In this document: positions 9,138 to 18,266 of the stretch, piece by piece
How the letters are laid out: every line of letters begins with the position of its first letter
Position numbering within the stretch: the first letter of the stretch is position 1
Assembly: GCF_000196655.1 (NCBI RefSeq)
Contig: NC_014253.1
Span: 186,001-250,000, forward strand
DNA length: 64,000 nt
Reading direction: 5' to 3'
Origin: Methanohalobium evestigatum Z-7303
GTDB taxonomy: Archaea; Halobacteriota; Methanosarcinia; Methanosarcinales; Methanosarcinaceae
Notes under the pieces: model-generated
The model's database searches: none
What the model was told of the DNA's origin: nothing
The model's input: the letters and a program-made list of their open reading frames with translations, nothing else
Made by a program: the position numbers and the translations under genes

Positions 9138-9410
9138 ATGAGTGAACCCAGTCCAAGATATTTAAAATGCAGAGTGGTAAATGTAGTTGATAATCCACTC
9201 GGATTTAAAGGAATAGTTGTAGAAGACATTGACACAGAGGGTCGTATATACTTTGGAAGGACAAAACCCAAAGATTGTACTCTCCAGCAGGGGGACACGG
9301 CTTATGTCTATGTGAATCCAGTAAACATGGTTTTTGAGGATGATGAAAGGACAATGGAAGTTACTTTGTATGATGAAAACAACAATAAGCTCGACTGGAC
9401 GATAATTTAA
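9138..9410 (+). CDS. Small conserved-looking hypothetical protein
   Basis: A 90-residue acidic protein without cysteines or membrane segments, starting MSEPSPRYLKCRVVNVVDNP. Alternating hydrophobic residues suggest an all-beta, barrel-like fold (KCRVVNVV, GIVVEDID, GRIYFGR, TAYVYVNP, MEVTLYDE). A good AAGGTG Shine-Dalgarno at 9127-9132 supports the start. It lies 42 bp after the AAA ATPase on the same strand and could be its operon partner. I do not recognise the family. Confidence 0.7.
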   Translation: MSEPSPRYLKCRVVNVVDNPLGFKGIVVEDIDTEGRIYFGRTKPKDCTLQQGDTAYVYVNPVNMVFEDDERTMEVTLYDENNNKLDWTII

Positions 9411-9416
9411 AATTCT

Positions 9417-10331
9417 TTATTTTTTATACGGGATGTTGATTTCCATCAGGTCGTCTGCAATAACAACATTTTCAAATATTTCATTTGCGTCGTTTAAAAG
9501 AGGACTTTCATCTTCGGTGTATCTTGAACTAATATGTGTAAGAACCAGTTTAATAACACCGGCTTTTTTAGCCAACTCTGCAGCTTCACTTGCAGTAGAG
9601 TGCATGGATTCAGCCGCCCATTCGGATTGGCTGTCATCCAAAGACCCGTCGTGGATTAATACATCAGCTTCCAAGCTTGCATTGAATACATCCTCACAGG
9701 GTCTGGTGTCCCCGCTGTATACAACAGTTCTTCCGGGTCTTGGTTCACCTACCACTTCTTCTGGATGCACAGTTCTACCGTCTACTTCAACAGGATTTCC
9801 CTTTTGCAATTTCGAAAACAATGGTCCCGGGGGTACTCCAAGAGATACTGCTTTATCCCTGTCGAATTTACCGGGGCGTTTATTTTCAACAAGTGAATAC
9901 CCAATGCTTTTGACACCATGTTCTGTTTTTAATGCTTTTATATGGTATCCGTTTTTTTCTATGATGTCTCCTGGTTTTAACTCTACAGTTTTTATTTCAT
10001 AACCCAGCTGACAGTATCCGAGAGCAGTAAGTATCTGGATGAATACGTCTATTTTTTCAGGTCCATAGATATATAGAGGTTCTGTGCGACCCTGAAACGA
10101 CATTGTTTGTAAAAGTCCGGGTATTCCAAGGACATGGTCAGCATGGAAATGTGTAATAAATATGGATGACAATGACATCATCCCGGTCCTTGCACGCATC
10201 ATCTGCTGCTGTGCACCTTCACCACAGTCAAACATTAAAAGTTCGCTATCTTTTTTAATTAATATTGAAGGTGGATTACGGTATGGTGTCGGTAATGAAC
10301 CGGCAGTTCCGAGGAAAGTGATTTTTAACAT
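9417..10331 (-). CDS. rnz: Ribonuclease Z (tRNA 3'-end endonuclease)
   Basis: A metallo-beta-lactamase nuclease that removes the 3' trailer of pre-tRNAs so that CCA can be added. Family motifs are MLKITFLGTAGSLPT at the N-terminus, the zinc motif FITHFHADHVLG (HxHxDH), and later metal-ligand segments VVYSGDTRP and VLTHISSRY. The start at 10331 matches the usual family N-terminus; an ATG two codons earlier is possible. Length of 304 aa is typical. Neither tRNA gene in this window encodes CCA, consistent with a need for this enzyme. It converges with the hypothetical gene ending at 9410. Confidence 0.95.
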   Translation of the reverse strand: MLKITFLGTAGSLPTPYRNPPSILIKKDSELLMFDCGEGAQQQMMRARTGMMSLSSIFITHFHADHVLGIPGLLQTMSFQGRTEPLYIYGPEKIDVFIQILTALGYCQLGYEIKTVELKPGDIIEKNGYHIKALKTEHGVKSIGYSLVENKRPGKFDRDKAVSLGVPPGPLFSKLQKGNPVEVDGRTVHPEEVVGEPRPGRTVVYSGDTRPCEDVFNASLEADVLIHDGSLDDSQSEWAAESMHSTASEAAELAKKAGVIKLVLTHISSRYTEDESPLLNDANEIFENVVIADDLMEINIPYKK

Positions 10332-10430
10332 TGACATGTCCGATTAATAATGGCTGGAGAAATATTTAGCTATTGCTAAAAATTGTTCGAATCCATGTAG
10401 TATAGTAAAACCCAACTTGATATAACAAAT

Positions 10431-10742
10431 TCAGGTGTCCAGTGATTTCTGCAGGTCTAATGTTTCTATATTTCTATTATCGGCGTCCTTTATTATGCTA
10501 ATTATTTTCATGAGTAAATTCTCTATATCATCGCATTTCAGTTTACTATAAGGTATGTCAAAGTAATCATTTGCATCAAATATGTAATGTCTACAGCCAT
10601 CGATTGTGGACACTTCAACAGCCAAGTTCCTCCGGTTAAGGTTTAATTCTATATGCATGATATGTTTCGAATTTATAAAATATGGTATATTAAGACCCGA
10701 TAAATCCTTACATCCTGTTGTTGATGCCTTAATCCAAGTCAT
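10431..10742 (-). CDS. Hypothetical protein
   Basis: A 103-residue protein that I do not recognise. It begins MTWIKASTTGCKDLSGLNIP and has alternating strand-like segments (AVEVSTIDGCRHYIF) followed by an amphipathic helix (CDDIENLLMKIISIIKDADN). No metal motif or membrane segment is visible. The start is well supported by GGGGAG six bases before ATG 10742. It is a single gene, divergent from rps8e. Confidence 0.65.
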   Translation of the reverse strand: MTWIKASTTGCKDLSGLNIPYFINSKHIMHIELNLNRRNLAVEVSTIDGCRHYIFDANDYFDIPYSKLKCDDIENLLMKIISIIKDADNRNIETLDLQKSLDT

Positions 10743-10948
10743 AAGTAACTCCCCTTGATTTATAATCCCCTACTTTAAGGAATAGTTTATTTGTACGTTA
10801 CATATAATTATTTACACAAATTTACTTATTTGTGTTTGTTTTTTAAAAATCGAATTATAGAGTAGTAACGGCGGTAACCATTCGAAAACTTCTTATACAA
10901 TCCATCAAGTAATAAAATCTCCAGTTGATATAATATAATTCTACAAGC

Positions 10949-10961
10949 TTTATAAATATGA
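10949..10961 (+). promoter_or_regulatory. TATA box of rps8e
   Basis: CTTTATAAATATG in the 258-bp divergent gap matches an archaeal TATA box and precedes the rps8e start by about 40 bp. The rest of the gap is AT-rich and shows no other gene. Confidence 0.5.
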
Positions 10962-11000
10962 ATTACATTTTATATATTCAATAATACAAGAGGATAAATT

Positions 11001-11378
11001 ATGAAGTGGCAAGGAAGATCAAAAAGAACACCAAGTGGAGCCAAAATAACACCTGTCCGTGGGAAAAGGAAGCATGAAATAGGAAGAGAATCAACAGAAA
11101 CATATGTGAGTGAGACCAAAAGGAAAAATATAGCATCAAGGGGATGTAACCGCAAATACAGGCTTCTCAGATGCAATGAAGCTAATGTAACCAATCCTGC
11201 TGATGGAACAACCCAGAAATCAACTATTGAAAATGTGGTTGAGAATCCGGCAAATGTACACTACATGAGACGTAATATCATTACAAAAGGCTCAGTAATC
11301 AAAACAGGATTGGGCAATGCTAAAGTGACAAGTCGTCCTGGTCAGGATGGCGTTGTAAATGCAGTTTTGATTGAATAA
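11001..11378 (+). CDS. rps8e: 30S ribosomal protein S8e
   Basis: Small-subunit ribosomal protein of 125 aa, very basic at the N-terminus ([20 protein letters not shown]) and ending [17 protein letters not shown], both diagnostic of archaeal S8e. A GAGGAT Shine-Dalgarno lies nine bases before the ATG. It is followed by an Lrp-type regulator 50 bp downstream. Confidence 0.96.
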   Translation: MKWQGRSKRTPSGAKITPVRGKRKHEIGRESTETYVSETKRKNIASRGCNRKYRLLRCNEANVTNPADGTTQKSTIENVVENPANVHYMRRNIITKGSVIKTGLGNAKVTSRPGQDGVVNAVLIE

Positions 11379-11428
11379 ATAACAAAAACCCGCCTCTCTT
11401 ATTGATTTTGTTTTAAAAGGAATGAAGT

Positions 11429-11920
11429 ATGGATAAACATACCTGGCACATACTGGAAATACTGGAAGAGAATGCTCGTGCAACGCCTGAAGATATAGCC
11501 TCTCAAACAGGTTTGCCTGTAACTGAAGTCAATGATATAATCTCAAAGCTTGAAAAGGATAAAATCATTCGCAAGTACAAGACTATTATTGACTGGGAGC
11601 AGGCGGGTGAAGATTATGTCTATGCGATTATCGAGTTAAAAGTTGTACTTGAGAGGAAGCAGGGTTATCAGGCGATAGCGGAGCGTCTCTACAAGTTTCC
11701 AGAAGTACGCTCGGTAAGGTTGATTTCAGGAGACCACGATATATCTATTACTGTGCGCGGCAGGTCTATGAAGGAAGTAGCATTTTTTGTAGCAGAAAAA
11801 ATAGCAACCCTTGAACAGATACATAGTACATCCACTCACTTTGTTTTAAAAACCTATAAAGAAGACGGTTTTATATTCGATGAACCTGAAAAGATTAAAC
11901 GTTTGCCCGTATCCCCATAA
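11429..11920 (+). CDS. Lrp/AsnC family transcriptional regulator
   Basis: A 163-residue feast/famine regulator: N-terminal winged helix (DIASQTGLPVTEVNDIISKLEKDKII) and a C-terminal RAM ligand-binding ferredoxin-like domain (VRSVRLISGDHDISITVRG). It lies 22 bp upstream of an aminotransferase on the same strand, so it probably controls, or senses the product of, that enzyme. This pairing is frequent in methanogens. The ligand is unknown. Confidence 0.9.
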   Translation: MDKHTWHILEILEENARATPEDIASQTGLPVTEVNDIISKLEKDKIIRKYKTIIDWEQAGEDYVYAIIELKVVLERKQGYQAIAERLYKFPEVRSVRLISGDHDISITVRGRSMKEVAFFVAEKIATLEQIHSTSTHFVLKTYKEDGFIFDEPEKIKRLPVSP

Positions 11921-11942
11921 AAAAACATAAGGTGACGAATTA

Positions 11943-13118
11943 TTGAGGCCGCAATGTGATCCTTCCTGTTTTGTTGCAGACCATCTAAAGAAAGTACCAC
12001 CATCTGGAATCAGACGTTTTTTCGATATTGTATGCGAGGCTGATGATGTTATATCTCTTGGTGTAGGAGAACCTGATTATATAACTCCGTGGCACATAAG
12101 AGAATCCTGCATACATTCAATTGAACAGGGAGAAACATCCTACACATCAAACTATGGACTTTTAGAGCTTAGAGAACAGATATCTGAATTGTTCTCAAAA
12201 AAGTACAATGTTGAATACAACCCTGAATCTGAAGTGCTTGTAACAACAGGTGTCAGTGAGGCACTTGATATTGCAATCCGTGCGATTGTTAATCCTGGTG
12301 ATGAAGTAATAGTTGTTCAGCCGTCTTATGTTGCATATGTACCATCGATAATATTTGCAGGCGGAGTGCCGGTTACTGTTTCTACAAAAATGTCCAATAA
12401 TTTCAAAATAACACCTGAAGAACTGAAAAATGTCATTACTGAAAATACAAAGGCTGTAGTACTGAACTACCCTAACAATCCGACAGGAGCCACCATGGAT
12501 AAAGCTGACCTTGAGGCTATAGCTGACGTGGTGGTTGATAATGACCTGATGGTTATTTCAGATGAGGTGTATGATTGCCTGACGTATGAAGGTGAACACA
12601 CCTGTTTTTCGTCTCTTGAAGGTATGCGAAACCGCACGATATTGTTGAACGGTTTTTCAAAATCGTATGCAATGACGGGTTTCAGGATAGCCTACGCACT
12701 CGGTGATTCCGAGATTATAAACTCAATGATGTTGATACATCAGTATACCATGCTCTGTGCACCAATCGTAGCCCAGCTTGGAGCGATGGAAGCATTGAGA
12801 AACGGTAATGATGAACTTGACAAAATGATTCGTGAATACGACAGACGAAGGAATCTCATCGTAGATGGTCTCAACAGAATAGGATTGGAATGCTTTGAGC
12901 CAAAAGGGGCGTTCTATGCATTTCCATCAATCCAAAGTACCGGTATGACATCATCCGAATTTGCAGAAAATCTGCTGGATGACCAGAAAGTAGTAACCAT
13001 TCCTGGAGATGTTTTTGGTGAAGCAGGACAGGGATTTTTGCGATGTTCTTATGCGGCATCAAAAGATGAGATACAGGAAGCACTTGAGAGAATTGAAACG
13101 TTTGTTAACAAAACCTGA
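11943..13118 (+). CDS. Class I/II PLP-dependent aminotransferase
   Basis: A 391-residue fold-type I aminotransferase, probably acting on aspartate or aromatic amino acids. Seen are GVGEPDYITPWHI, the PLP-binding NYPNNPTGATM and SDEVYDCLTYEG, the Schiff-base lysine region NGFSKSYAMTGFRIAY and the substrate-carboxylate arginine near FLRCSYA. It begins with TTG at 11943, supported by AAGGTGA seven bases upstream. It follows the Lrp regulator and is likely co-transcribed with it. Substrate preference cannot be read from the sequence. Confidence 0.9.
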   Translation: MRPQCDPSCFVADHLKKVPPSGIRRFFDIVCEADDVISLGVGEPDYITPWHIRESCIHSIEQGETSYTSNYGLLELREQISELFSKKYNVEYNPESEVLVTTGVSEALDIAIRAIVNPGDEVIVVQPSYVAYVPSIIFAGGVPVTVSTKMSNNFKITPEELKNVITENTKAVVLNYPNNPTGATMDKADLEAIADVVVDNDLMVISDEVYDCLTYEGEHTCFSSLEGMRNRTILLNGFSKSYAMTGFRIAYALGDSEIINSMMLIHQYTMLCAPIVAQLGAMEALRNGNDELDKMIREYDRRRNLIVDGLNRIGLECFEPKGAFYAFPSIQSTGMTSSEFAENLLDDQKVVTIPGDVFGEAGQGFLRCSYAASKDEIQEALERIETFVNKT

Positions 13119-13127
13119 TTGATATTA

Positions 13128-13502
13128 TCAATCCACAGCCAGTTCCTCATCGATGTTGTCGATAAGCGAACTTACTTTTTTGTACCAGTCATCGATGTTG
13201 TCCTGCATCATTTTTTTGACGGATTCGGGGCTGATTGCCACGTATTCGTAATAATATCCTCCAACATCAATCGACCGGCTTTCACGATAAACAAGTCCGC
13301 ATGATATAAGATTTTGCAGTGAACGGTAGGATGTGCTGCGTTCTCTGTCCAGCAGTTTTCCCAGTTTTTCGGCTGTCATGGGACCGTTTACAAGTAACAG
13401 TTTGTATGCCTGTAAATCAAGTTCTTTTAGTCCAAGGATACATTTTGCTACATCATCACAATTAAAATTTGCTCTCAGCATTTCGGGAATAGAATGTGCC
13501 AT
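13128..13502 (-). CDS. TrmB-like winged-helix transcriptional regulator
   Basis: A 124-residue DNA-binding protein. Residues 20-80 form a TrmB/MarR-like winged helix (GLKELDLQAYKLLLVNGPMTAEKLGKLLDRERSTSYRSLQ is the helix-turn-helix span), followed by a wing with GGYYYEYVAIS and a C-terminal helix (DNIDDWYKKVSSLIDNID) probably used for dimerisation. No effector domain is present. It converges on the aminotransferase gene and is divergent from the DUF5591 gene. Confidence 0.85.
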   Translation of the reverse strand: MAHSIPEMLRANFNCDDVAKCILGLKELDLQAYKLLLVNGPMTAEKLGKLLDRERSTSYRSLQNLISCGLVYRESRSIDVGGYYYEYVAISPESVKKMMQDNIDDWYKKVSSLIDNIDEELAVD

Positions 13503-13612
13503 TTATAAATCACTCGTTTTATGGATTGATAGTTTTTGTATAGTTTATCCAAAACCATAATAAACATATCGTTAATTATATATATAATTTGCCAAGTTCA
13601 CCCGCAATTAAA

Positions 13613-14296
13613 ATGGAACCCATAATTCCTGAAGACGAGCGTTCTGATAAACCACTGGATACAGACGAGATTATTTATCATCCGGATATGAAACGTGCAA
13701 ATGACTGGATACTGGATGAATATGAACCACCTGAAAGAGATGTCTGTATTTTTGTGCCCTGTGCCAAGAAGAAACCGTATCATGAAAGTCCTTCGCACCA
13801 AACCTTTGATAAGGTAATATTCGGTTTGCTGAACCCTGAACAGGTTCATGTGGTCGTTTTTGGTACATGTGGTGTAACACCCCGAGAACTTGATAACCAG
13901 TATCCTTTCATGCATTATCAGTTTATGCTTGGTAAATGTGATGTACCGAAAATAAAACGGGATTTCATAAAAATGGAAAGCGAACGTCTGGCACGCTATC
14001 TTGAAAAAACAAGGTACAAATACAAACACAGGATAGCTTATTGTATAGGGGATTTCAGAAAGGCAATGGAAAAAGCAGTTGAAATGGTGGATATAGATGT
14101 AAAAATCGTTCCTAAAGAAGATACGATTCAGAAAAACATCCATCTGGATAAAAAATTTATCTATGGAAGCCTCAACCAGAAGGACTATCTTCAGGATTTC
14201 TCTGATGCCATAACAACAAAAATGGGACTTGAAAAAAAGACAGTTGCAATAGATAAAGAGCATTCAGAAAACGATAATGACTGGTACCTTTTCTAA
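13613..14296 (+). CDS. DUF5591 protein related to archaeosine synthase
   Basis: A 227-residue protein whose core VCIFVPCAKKKPYHESPSHQ is the signature of the DUF5591 domain found in ArcS, the archaeosine synthase that modifies G+ at position 15 of tRNA. Here the domain stands alone, without the TGT-like and PUA domains of full ArcS, so tRNA modification is only an inference. I prefer ATG 13613: TATATATAA at 13579-13587 would place transcription initiation at about this codon, giving a leaderless mRNA. A TTG at 13589 falls on the TATA itself. Confidence 0.8.
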   Translation: MEPIIPEDERSDKPLDTDEIIYHPDMKRANDWILDEYEPPERDVCIFVPCAKKKPYHESPSHQTFDKVIFGLLNPEQVHVVVFGTCGVTPRELDNQYPFMHYQFMLGKCDVPKIKRDFIKMESERLARYLEKTRYKYKHRIAYCIGDFRKAMEKAVEMVDIDVKIVPKEDTIQKNIHLDKKFIYGSLNQKDYLQDFSDAITTKMGLEKKTVAIDKEHSENDNDWYLF

Positions 14297-14324
14297 ATTT
14301 TAAAATGAATTTGATAAAAATAGG

Positions 14325-15065
14325 TTAAAGGTATGGAGATTGTGCAAGTACACCCATACCGTTATCCGATATATTAAGCACTCTGATTTCATTAATGGTT
14401 TTTGAACCCCGCATTTTCATGACATAGATCGAACGCTGGAGAGTGTTTCCAGTTTTGAAACGTTCAAGCTTTATGACTGAATCAGCACCGTATTCAACTA
14501 CATCGTTAAGCTCAAAAAGAGTTCCTACTGTAACAACTGAAGTTACACCGTGGCTTCTGAATACACTGAATACATCATCAACCATTGTCCTTAGTTTATA
14601 ATTTGATTCTATCGCCAGGAAGAGAGCTTCTATTGAATCAACAAAAACGCGTTCCGGTTTTTCTTTTTCTATTTTACTCTCAACCAGTTTTTTAAAGCTT
14701 TTTATAAGCTCTGATGGTGCGATTTCCACACTTTTTTGTAGACGAAGGCTTGGGTCTGTTATATCCACAAATGAAATGTATCCCTGTTGTTCCATTTCTT
14801 TCAAATCCCAACCAAAAGAGGTTTTCATTTCTCTAACCAGTGATTTGGATTCTTCAGACGTTATTATAAGCATTCCTTTTTCGCCTTTTTTAGCCCCCTC
14901 ATACAAAAATTGTGACCCAAATATAGTTTTTCCAGTACCTGAATTACCAGAAACTACATTAACAGTTTCTGTAAAGAATCCCCCATGTAACATATCGTCC
15001 AAGCCTGGTATCTCTGTACTAACTCTCTCTGGTTGAGATGTCTCTTCCTGTGGTGTTTCTGCCAT
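14325..15065 (-). CDS. KaiC-like RecA-superfamily ATPase
   Basis: A single-domain KaiC/GvpD-type ATPase of 246 aa. The N-terminus TEIPGLDDMLHGGFFTE is the KaiC signature; Walker A is GNSGTGKT near residue 43 and Walker B is RVFVDSIEAL. It lacks the second KaiC domain and any autokinase evidence. Such single-domain homologues are abundant in archaea and usually relate to signalling or motility, but no partner is adjacent. AGGTGAT six bases before the ATG supports the start. Confidence 0.88.
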   Translation of the reverse strand: MAETPQEETSQPERVSTEIPGLDDMLHGGFFTETVNVVSGNSGTGKTIFGSQFLYEGAKKGEKGMLIITSEESKSLVREMKTSFGWDLKEMEQQGYISFVDITDPSLRLQKSVEIAPSELIKSFKKLVESKIEKEKPERVFVDSIEALFLAIESNYKLRTMVDDVFSVFRSHGVTSVVTVGTLFELNDVVEYGADSVIKLERFKTGNTLQRSIYVMKMRGSKTINEIRVLNISDNGMGVLAQSPYL

Positions 15066-15235
15066 TTATAATCACCTGATAGGTCTATCAATAAACTTGG
15101 TTTTTAACCTTAAGTAATTAATTCAATTATTTGGAGTGTCATGTATATACATTTTTGTGTTTACACAGATATAATTTTATTTTTTGTTGGATTTATTCAA
15201 ATAGTTTATTATGAGAGGTTAATATATAAATTAAT

Positions 15236-15862
15236 TTATTGAGATGTTTGTCCAGACCTTTCCAGTAATTTTTTCTTACAACGTTCCAGATCATCAGCAG
15301 TATTAATATTAAGTGCAAGTTCGGGATGATCCATTATAAGGTTGTGATCATCTTGTTCTTGCCTGATGTATTTTCCATCCAGGATATTAACACCAGTAGG
15401 AACAATCAGGTTTCCATCTCTGTGAAATACTGTATCAGGTCTTATGCCAAGATTTTTGCATACGGATATCGGAATGTGTACAGAAAGAGCAGGTTTACCA
15501 CATTCGCGATACTCATCTACGATTTTGTCAATTAATTCGGGGGTTATCAGAGCAAGGTCAGACATTATAATCATGACAGGTTCTTTTATACCTGCGTTTT
15601 CAACTGCATATATCATATCGCCTACATAATCTCCGCCTGCGGTTTCTATAACGTTTACCCTGTTTTGATATTGATTGGATACATAAATTTCAGTGTTAGG
15701 GGTAGCCTGAGATACAGCAACATATATGTTGTCAATATTATCTGCTTTTTCGAGAGCGTCAATAACGTAGCTTATCAACGGTGACCCAAGAAGCTGTACA
15801 CAGGGTTTTTCTCCCATTCCGAGTCTTGTTCCCCGTCCACCAGCCATTACAACAACGTCCAT
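15236..15862 (-). CDS. cobY: Adenosylcobinamide-phosphate guanylyltransferase
   Basis: Archaeal non-orthologous replacement of the bacterial CobU guanylyltransferase. It activates adenosylcobinamide phosphate with GTP during assembly of the cobamide nucleotide loop. The nucleotidyltransferase motif VMAGGRGTRLGMGEKP is at the N-terminus, with MSDLALITPEL as the metal-binding strand. Length of 208 aa is typical. The start has an excellent GGAGGTG, and the gene overlaps the end of cobS by 16 bases. It is the last gene of the cob operon. Confidence 0.95.
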   Translation of the reverse strand: MDVVVMAGGRGTRLGMGEKPCVQLLGSPLISYVIDALEKADNIDNIYVAVSQATPNTEIYVSNQYQNRVNVIETAGGDYVGDMIYAVENAGIKEPVMIIMSDLALITPELIDKIVDEYRECGKPALSVHIPISVCKNLGIRPDTVFHRDGNLIVPTGVNILDGKYIRQEQDDHNLIMDHPELALNINTADDLERCKKKLLERSGQTSQ

Positions 15863-16665
15863 ATCATCACACCTCCAGTATAGCCTCCTTTTATCATTAA
15901 AAATACGGCTAACAATGTAATTATCCGACCGACTTCATTGGATGTGCCCAGTCCATCACCAGTCACACCACCAAAATGGCGGTTTGTAATATTTAATATT
16001 ATTAATGCAGATATCATTGCTGCAATAAACCCAACTATACCAAAAATTCCAAGCACCAACCAGCAGAAGAAACCTCCACCGGCAAGTCCTATAATGAATT
16101 TAGGAAATGTGGTATTATCAATAACCATTGATCCAAGTCCCTCATGTATGGATTTGCCAAATGCTGCAATCGTGAGCATCGATTGTTTTGCTGATATCTC
16201 TGCAACAACCAGAGAGGAAAATATCAACAAGCTGGTGCTCAAATTAATATTCTGAACCAGACTTTCATCCAGTAAAGTGGTTATAACAGCGTATAATGAG
16301 ACAAGTCCCAGTACACAGAACGCCGCTCCGCCGATTCCTAATGATACGTCTTTCATGGCATTTATTTTCTTTTCACGTGACCCATGAGCTGTCAGTCCAT
16401 CTCCAAAATCAGCAAGCCCGTCAAGATGGTTAAATCCTGTAAAATAATATACCGTGATGATAATGGCGACAGCACTGATAACAGGGGGGAATACAAAACC
16501 AAAAAGATAAGCAAATGTACCTATAATAAGACCGATAACAATGCCTACAAACGGAAACAGGTATATTCTTTTTACCAGTTCATCAAGACCTTCCATTGTG
16601 AGTCCGAAAGGTATGGTGGACAGAAATCCGAAACCTGATTTTACTGCAAGTAAATATGAATTCAT
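15847..16665 (-). CDS. cobS: Adenosylcobinamide-GDP ribazoletransferase (cobamide synthase)
   Basis: Polytopic membrane enzyme that joins AdoCbi-GDP to alpha-ribazole phosphate. The 272-residue sequence has about six to seven hydrophobic segments and the CobS hallmark segment FNHLDGLADFGDGLTAHGS, whose acidic residues bind metal, plus GGVTGDGLGTSNEVGR near the C-terminus. It sits between cobZ and cobY in a same-strand run, overlapping cobY. Confidence 0.95.
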   Translation of the reverse strand: MNSYLLAVKSGFGFLSTIPFGLTMEGLDELVKRIYLFPFVGIVIGLIIGTFAYLFGFVFPPVISAVAIIITVYYFTGFNHLDGLADFGDGLTAHGSREKKINAMKDVSLGIGGAAFCVLGLVSLYAVITTLLDESLVQNINLSTSLLIFSSLVVAEISAKQSMLTIAAFGKSIHEGLGSMVIDNTTFPKFIIGLAGGGFFCWLVLGIFGIVGFIAAMISALIILNITNRHFGGVTGDGLGTSNEVGRIITLLAVFLMIKGGYTGGVMIWTLL

Positions 16666-16686
16666 TCCACAACCACACCAGTCGTT

Positions 16687-17244
16687 TTATTCACTAGAAT
16701 CATTATTGTTGTCCATTTCTGCTATGGCTCTTGTATACATATTTGCAGAAACACCGCCTACAATACCTGCAACTACATCATCCATAAATGGTCCAAGCTT
16801 TGAAAGAATACCTGGTTTTTCCTTATCAAAACGGACATATTCAAACATCCCTTTATCTCCACTTATGTATTTTGAAATGCTCATACCGAGTACTTCATCG
16901 GCAATAATAAAAGAGAGGTCTTTTTCATAGGAACTCTTACTCAGATTGGGGAGTGAGCCTTCTTTACCTTCTTTTTCAAGCAATATTCCTGAATATACCA
17001 GTATACAGAGGTTGGGGTCTGAAAATGCGATGTCTAGTTCTCTTATGAATATACTTTCTGCTTTTTCTTTGGTTTCAAGTCCTGGATGTGAAAAATACAA
17101 TTCCATTGCAGTATCTATAATATCTTTTTTACTTACACCGTTTTTTTCCATAACATTATATATTTCATTATCGTATTTTTCTTCTTCAAGTTCTTCAGGC
17201 TGTTCGCCTTTCAGGTCTTTTTCATCTACATCTGATAATTTCAT
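16687..17244 (-). CDS. cobZ: Alpha-ribazole phosphatase CobZ
   Basis: The archaeal replacement for bacterial CobC, characterised in Methanosarcina mazei, which removes the phosphate from alpha-ribazole phosphate or adenosylcobalamin phosphate. It is related to phosphatidylglycerophosphatase A; the core contains IADEVLGMSISKYISG and a C-terminal GPFMDDVVAGIVGG. It has an acidic N-terminal extension of about 25 residues (EEKYDNEIYN). I start at ATG 17244, preceded by AGAGG at six bases, rather than at an upstream TTG; this gives 185 aa. Its position inside the cob operon supports the call. Confidence 0.88.
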   Translation of the reverse strand: MKLSDVDEKDLKGEQPEELEEEKYDNEIYNVMEKNGVSKKDIIDTAMELYFSHPGLETKEKAESIFIRELDIAFSDPNLCILVYSGILLEKEGKEGSLPNLSKSSYEKDLSFIIADEVLGMSISKYISGDKGMFEYVRFDKEKPGILSKLGPFMDDVVAGIVGGVSANMYTRAIAEMDNNNDSSE

Positions 17245-17273
17245 AACAATCCTCTTTAACAAAACCTTTTGGA

Positions 17274-18266
17274 TTAGATATAACCAATTAGATTCATAAT
17301 ACCATAAATAATCAATGAAAATATAATTATGGATATTATTGCTGCAGATATAATAATTTGGGATACCCTCTTAATGTCAGAGGGTTCAGGTCCGGGGAAG
17401 CTATCACCGAGAGTATAGGTATCCGGTTTTTCAAGTTTGACTCTGAGAGCCCCAGATACAGCAGCCATGGGGTATCCAGAATTAGGTGATGATGTGAGCC
17501 CACCTTCATAGTAGGCACATTTTAATGAATCGATGATGCTGAGTTTTTTCTCGACAAAAATATTGACCACAAACGCGGATAATGCGATAAATACTACCGA
17601 TATTCGAGCGGGAATCCAGTTTAGTATATCATCAAGTTTTGCGGATACATACCCCAATTCTTTGTAGGCATCATTTTTGTAACCGATCATTGAATCCAGC
17701 GTATTAACCGCTTTGTAGGCATATACAGCCACAAGTCCAAAGGGTCCAAGAATTGAATAATAAAATATTGGGCTTAAAATTCCATCTGTAAAGTTTTCAG
17801 ATGTTGATTCTATCACAGCGGATGACATCTGACTACTGTTTAGTTCGGATGGGTCTCTGCTGACAAATATTTTTAATTTTGAACGAACATCATCCAGACG
17901 ATTTTGAATCAAATCATTGTAAATATCCTGACCTGGTGTGATAAGACTTCGTATAGCGAATGTGGATTTTAAAAAATAGGCTGAGATGAGAATAGCAACA
18001 GTCTCTGGTATATATGATGCTGCAGTAAACAATGTGATAATATAACCAATAGCTGATGCAAACACTATACATATAGCAGCAAGAAATATCCCGTATAATT
18101 TTCTGGATTTATCGGGGGATGATTTATCCATGAAGGCTATAAATTTGCCTATCCAGACCACAGGATGGATTGAAGCTGGAGGTTCACCAACAAGCAAATC
18201 AAAAACTGTTGCTATAATAAGAACCGATATAAAGAATTCAGCATCAGGTGTTAGAAAACCAATCAT
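17274..18266 (-). CDS. cbiB: Adenosylcobinamide-phosphate synthase CbiB
   Basis: Membrane enzyme that attaches aminopropanol phosphate to adenosylcobyric acid. Family motifs are VFDLLVGEPPASIHPVVWIG near the N-terminus, VIESTSENFTDGILSPIFYY in the middle, and GLTSSPNSGYPMAAVSGALR. Several transmembrane segments are visible. ATG 18266 overlaps the cobD stop as ATGA, so translational coupling decides the start; a TTG nine codons earlier lacks an SD. Length is 330 aa. Its substrate partner CobD is directly upstream. Confidence 0.94.
   Translation of the reverse strand: MIGFLTPDAEFFISVLIIATVFDLLVGEPPASIHPVVWIGKFIAFMDKSSPDKSRKLYGIFLAAICIVFASAIGYIITLFTAASYIPETVAILISAYFLKSTFAIRSLITPGQDIYNDLIQNRLDDVRSKLKIFVSRDPSELNSSQMSSAVIESTSENFTDGILSPIFYYSILGPFGLVAVYAYKAVNTLDSMIGYKNDAYKELGYVSAKLDDILNWIPARISVVFIALSAFVVNIFVEKKLSIIDSLKCAYYEGGLTSSPNSGYPMAAVSGALRVKLEKPDTYTLGDSFPGPEPSDIKRVSQIIISAAIISIIIFSLIIYGIMNLIGYI

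Noticed and set aside
9433-10002. Long plus-strand frame opposite RNase Z
   Set aside because: Ser/Pro/Thr-rich antisense shadow of a well-recognised gene.
13598-14263. Long minus-strand frame opposite the DUF5591 gene
   Set aside because: It mirrors the real gene, is rich in Phe/Tyr/Cys from antisense codons, and has no motif.
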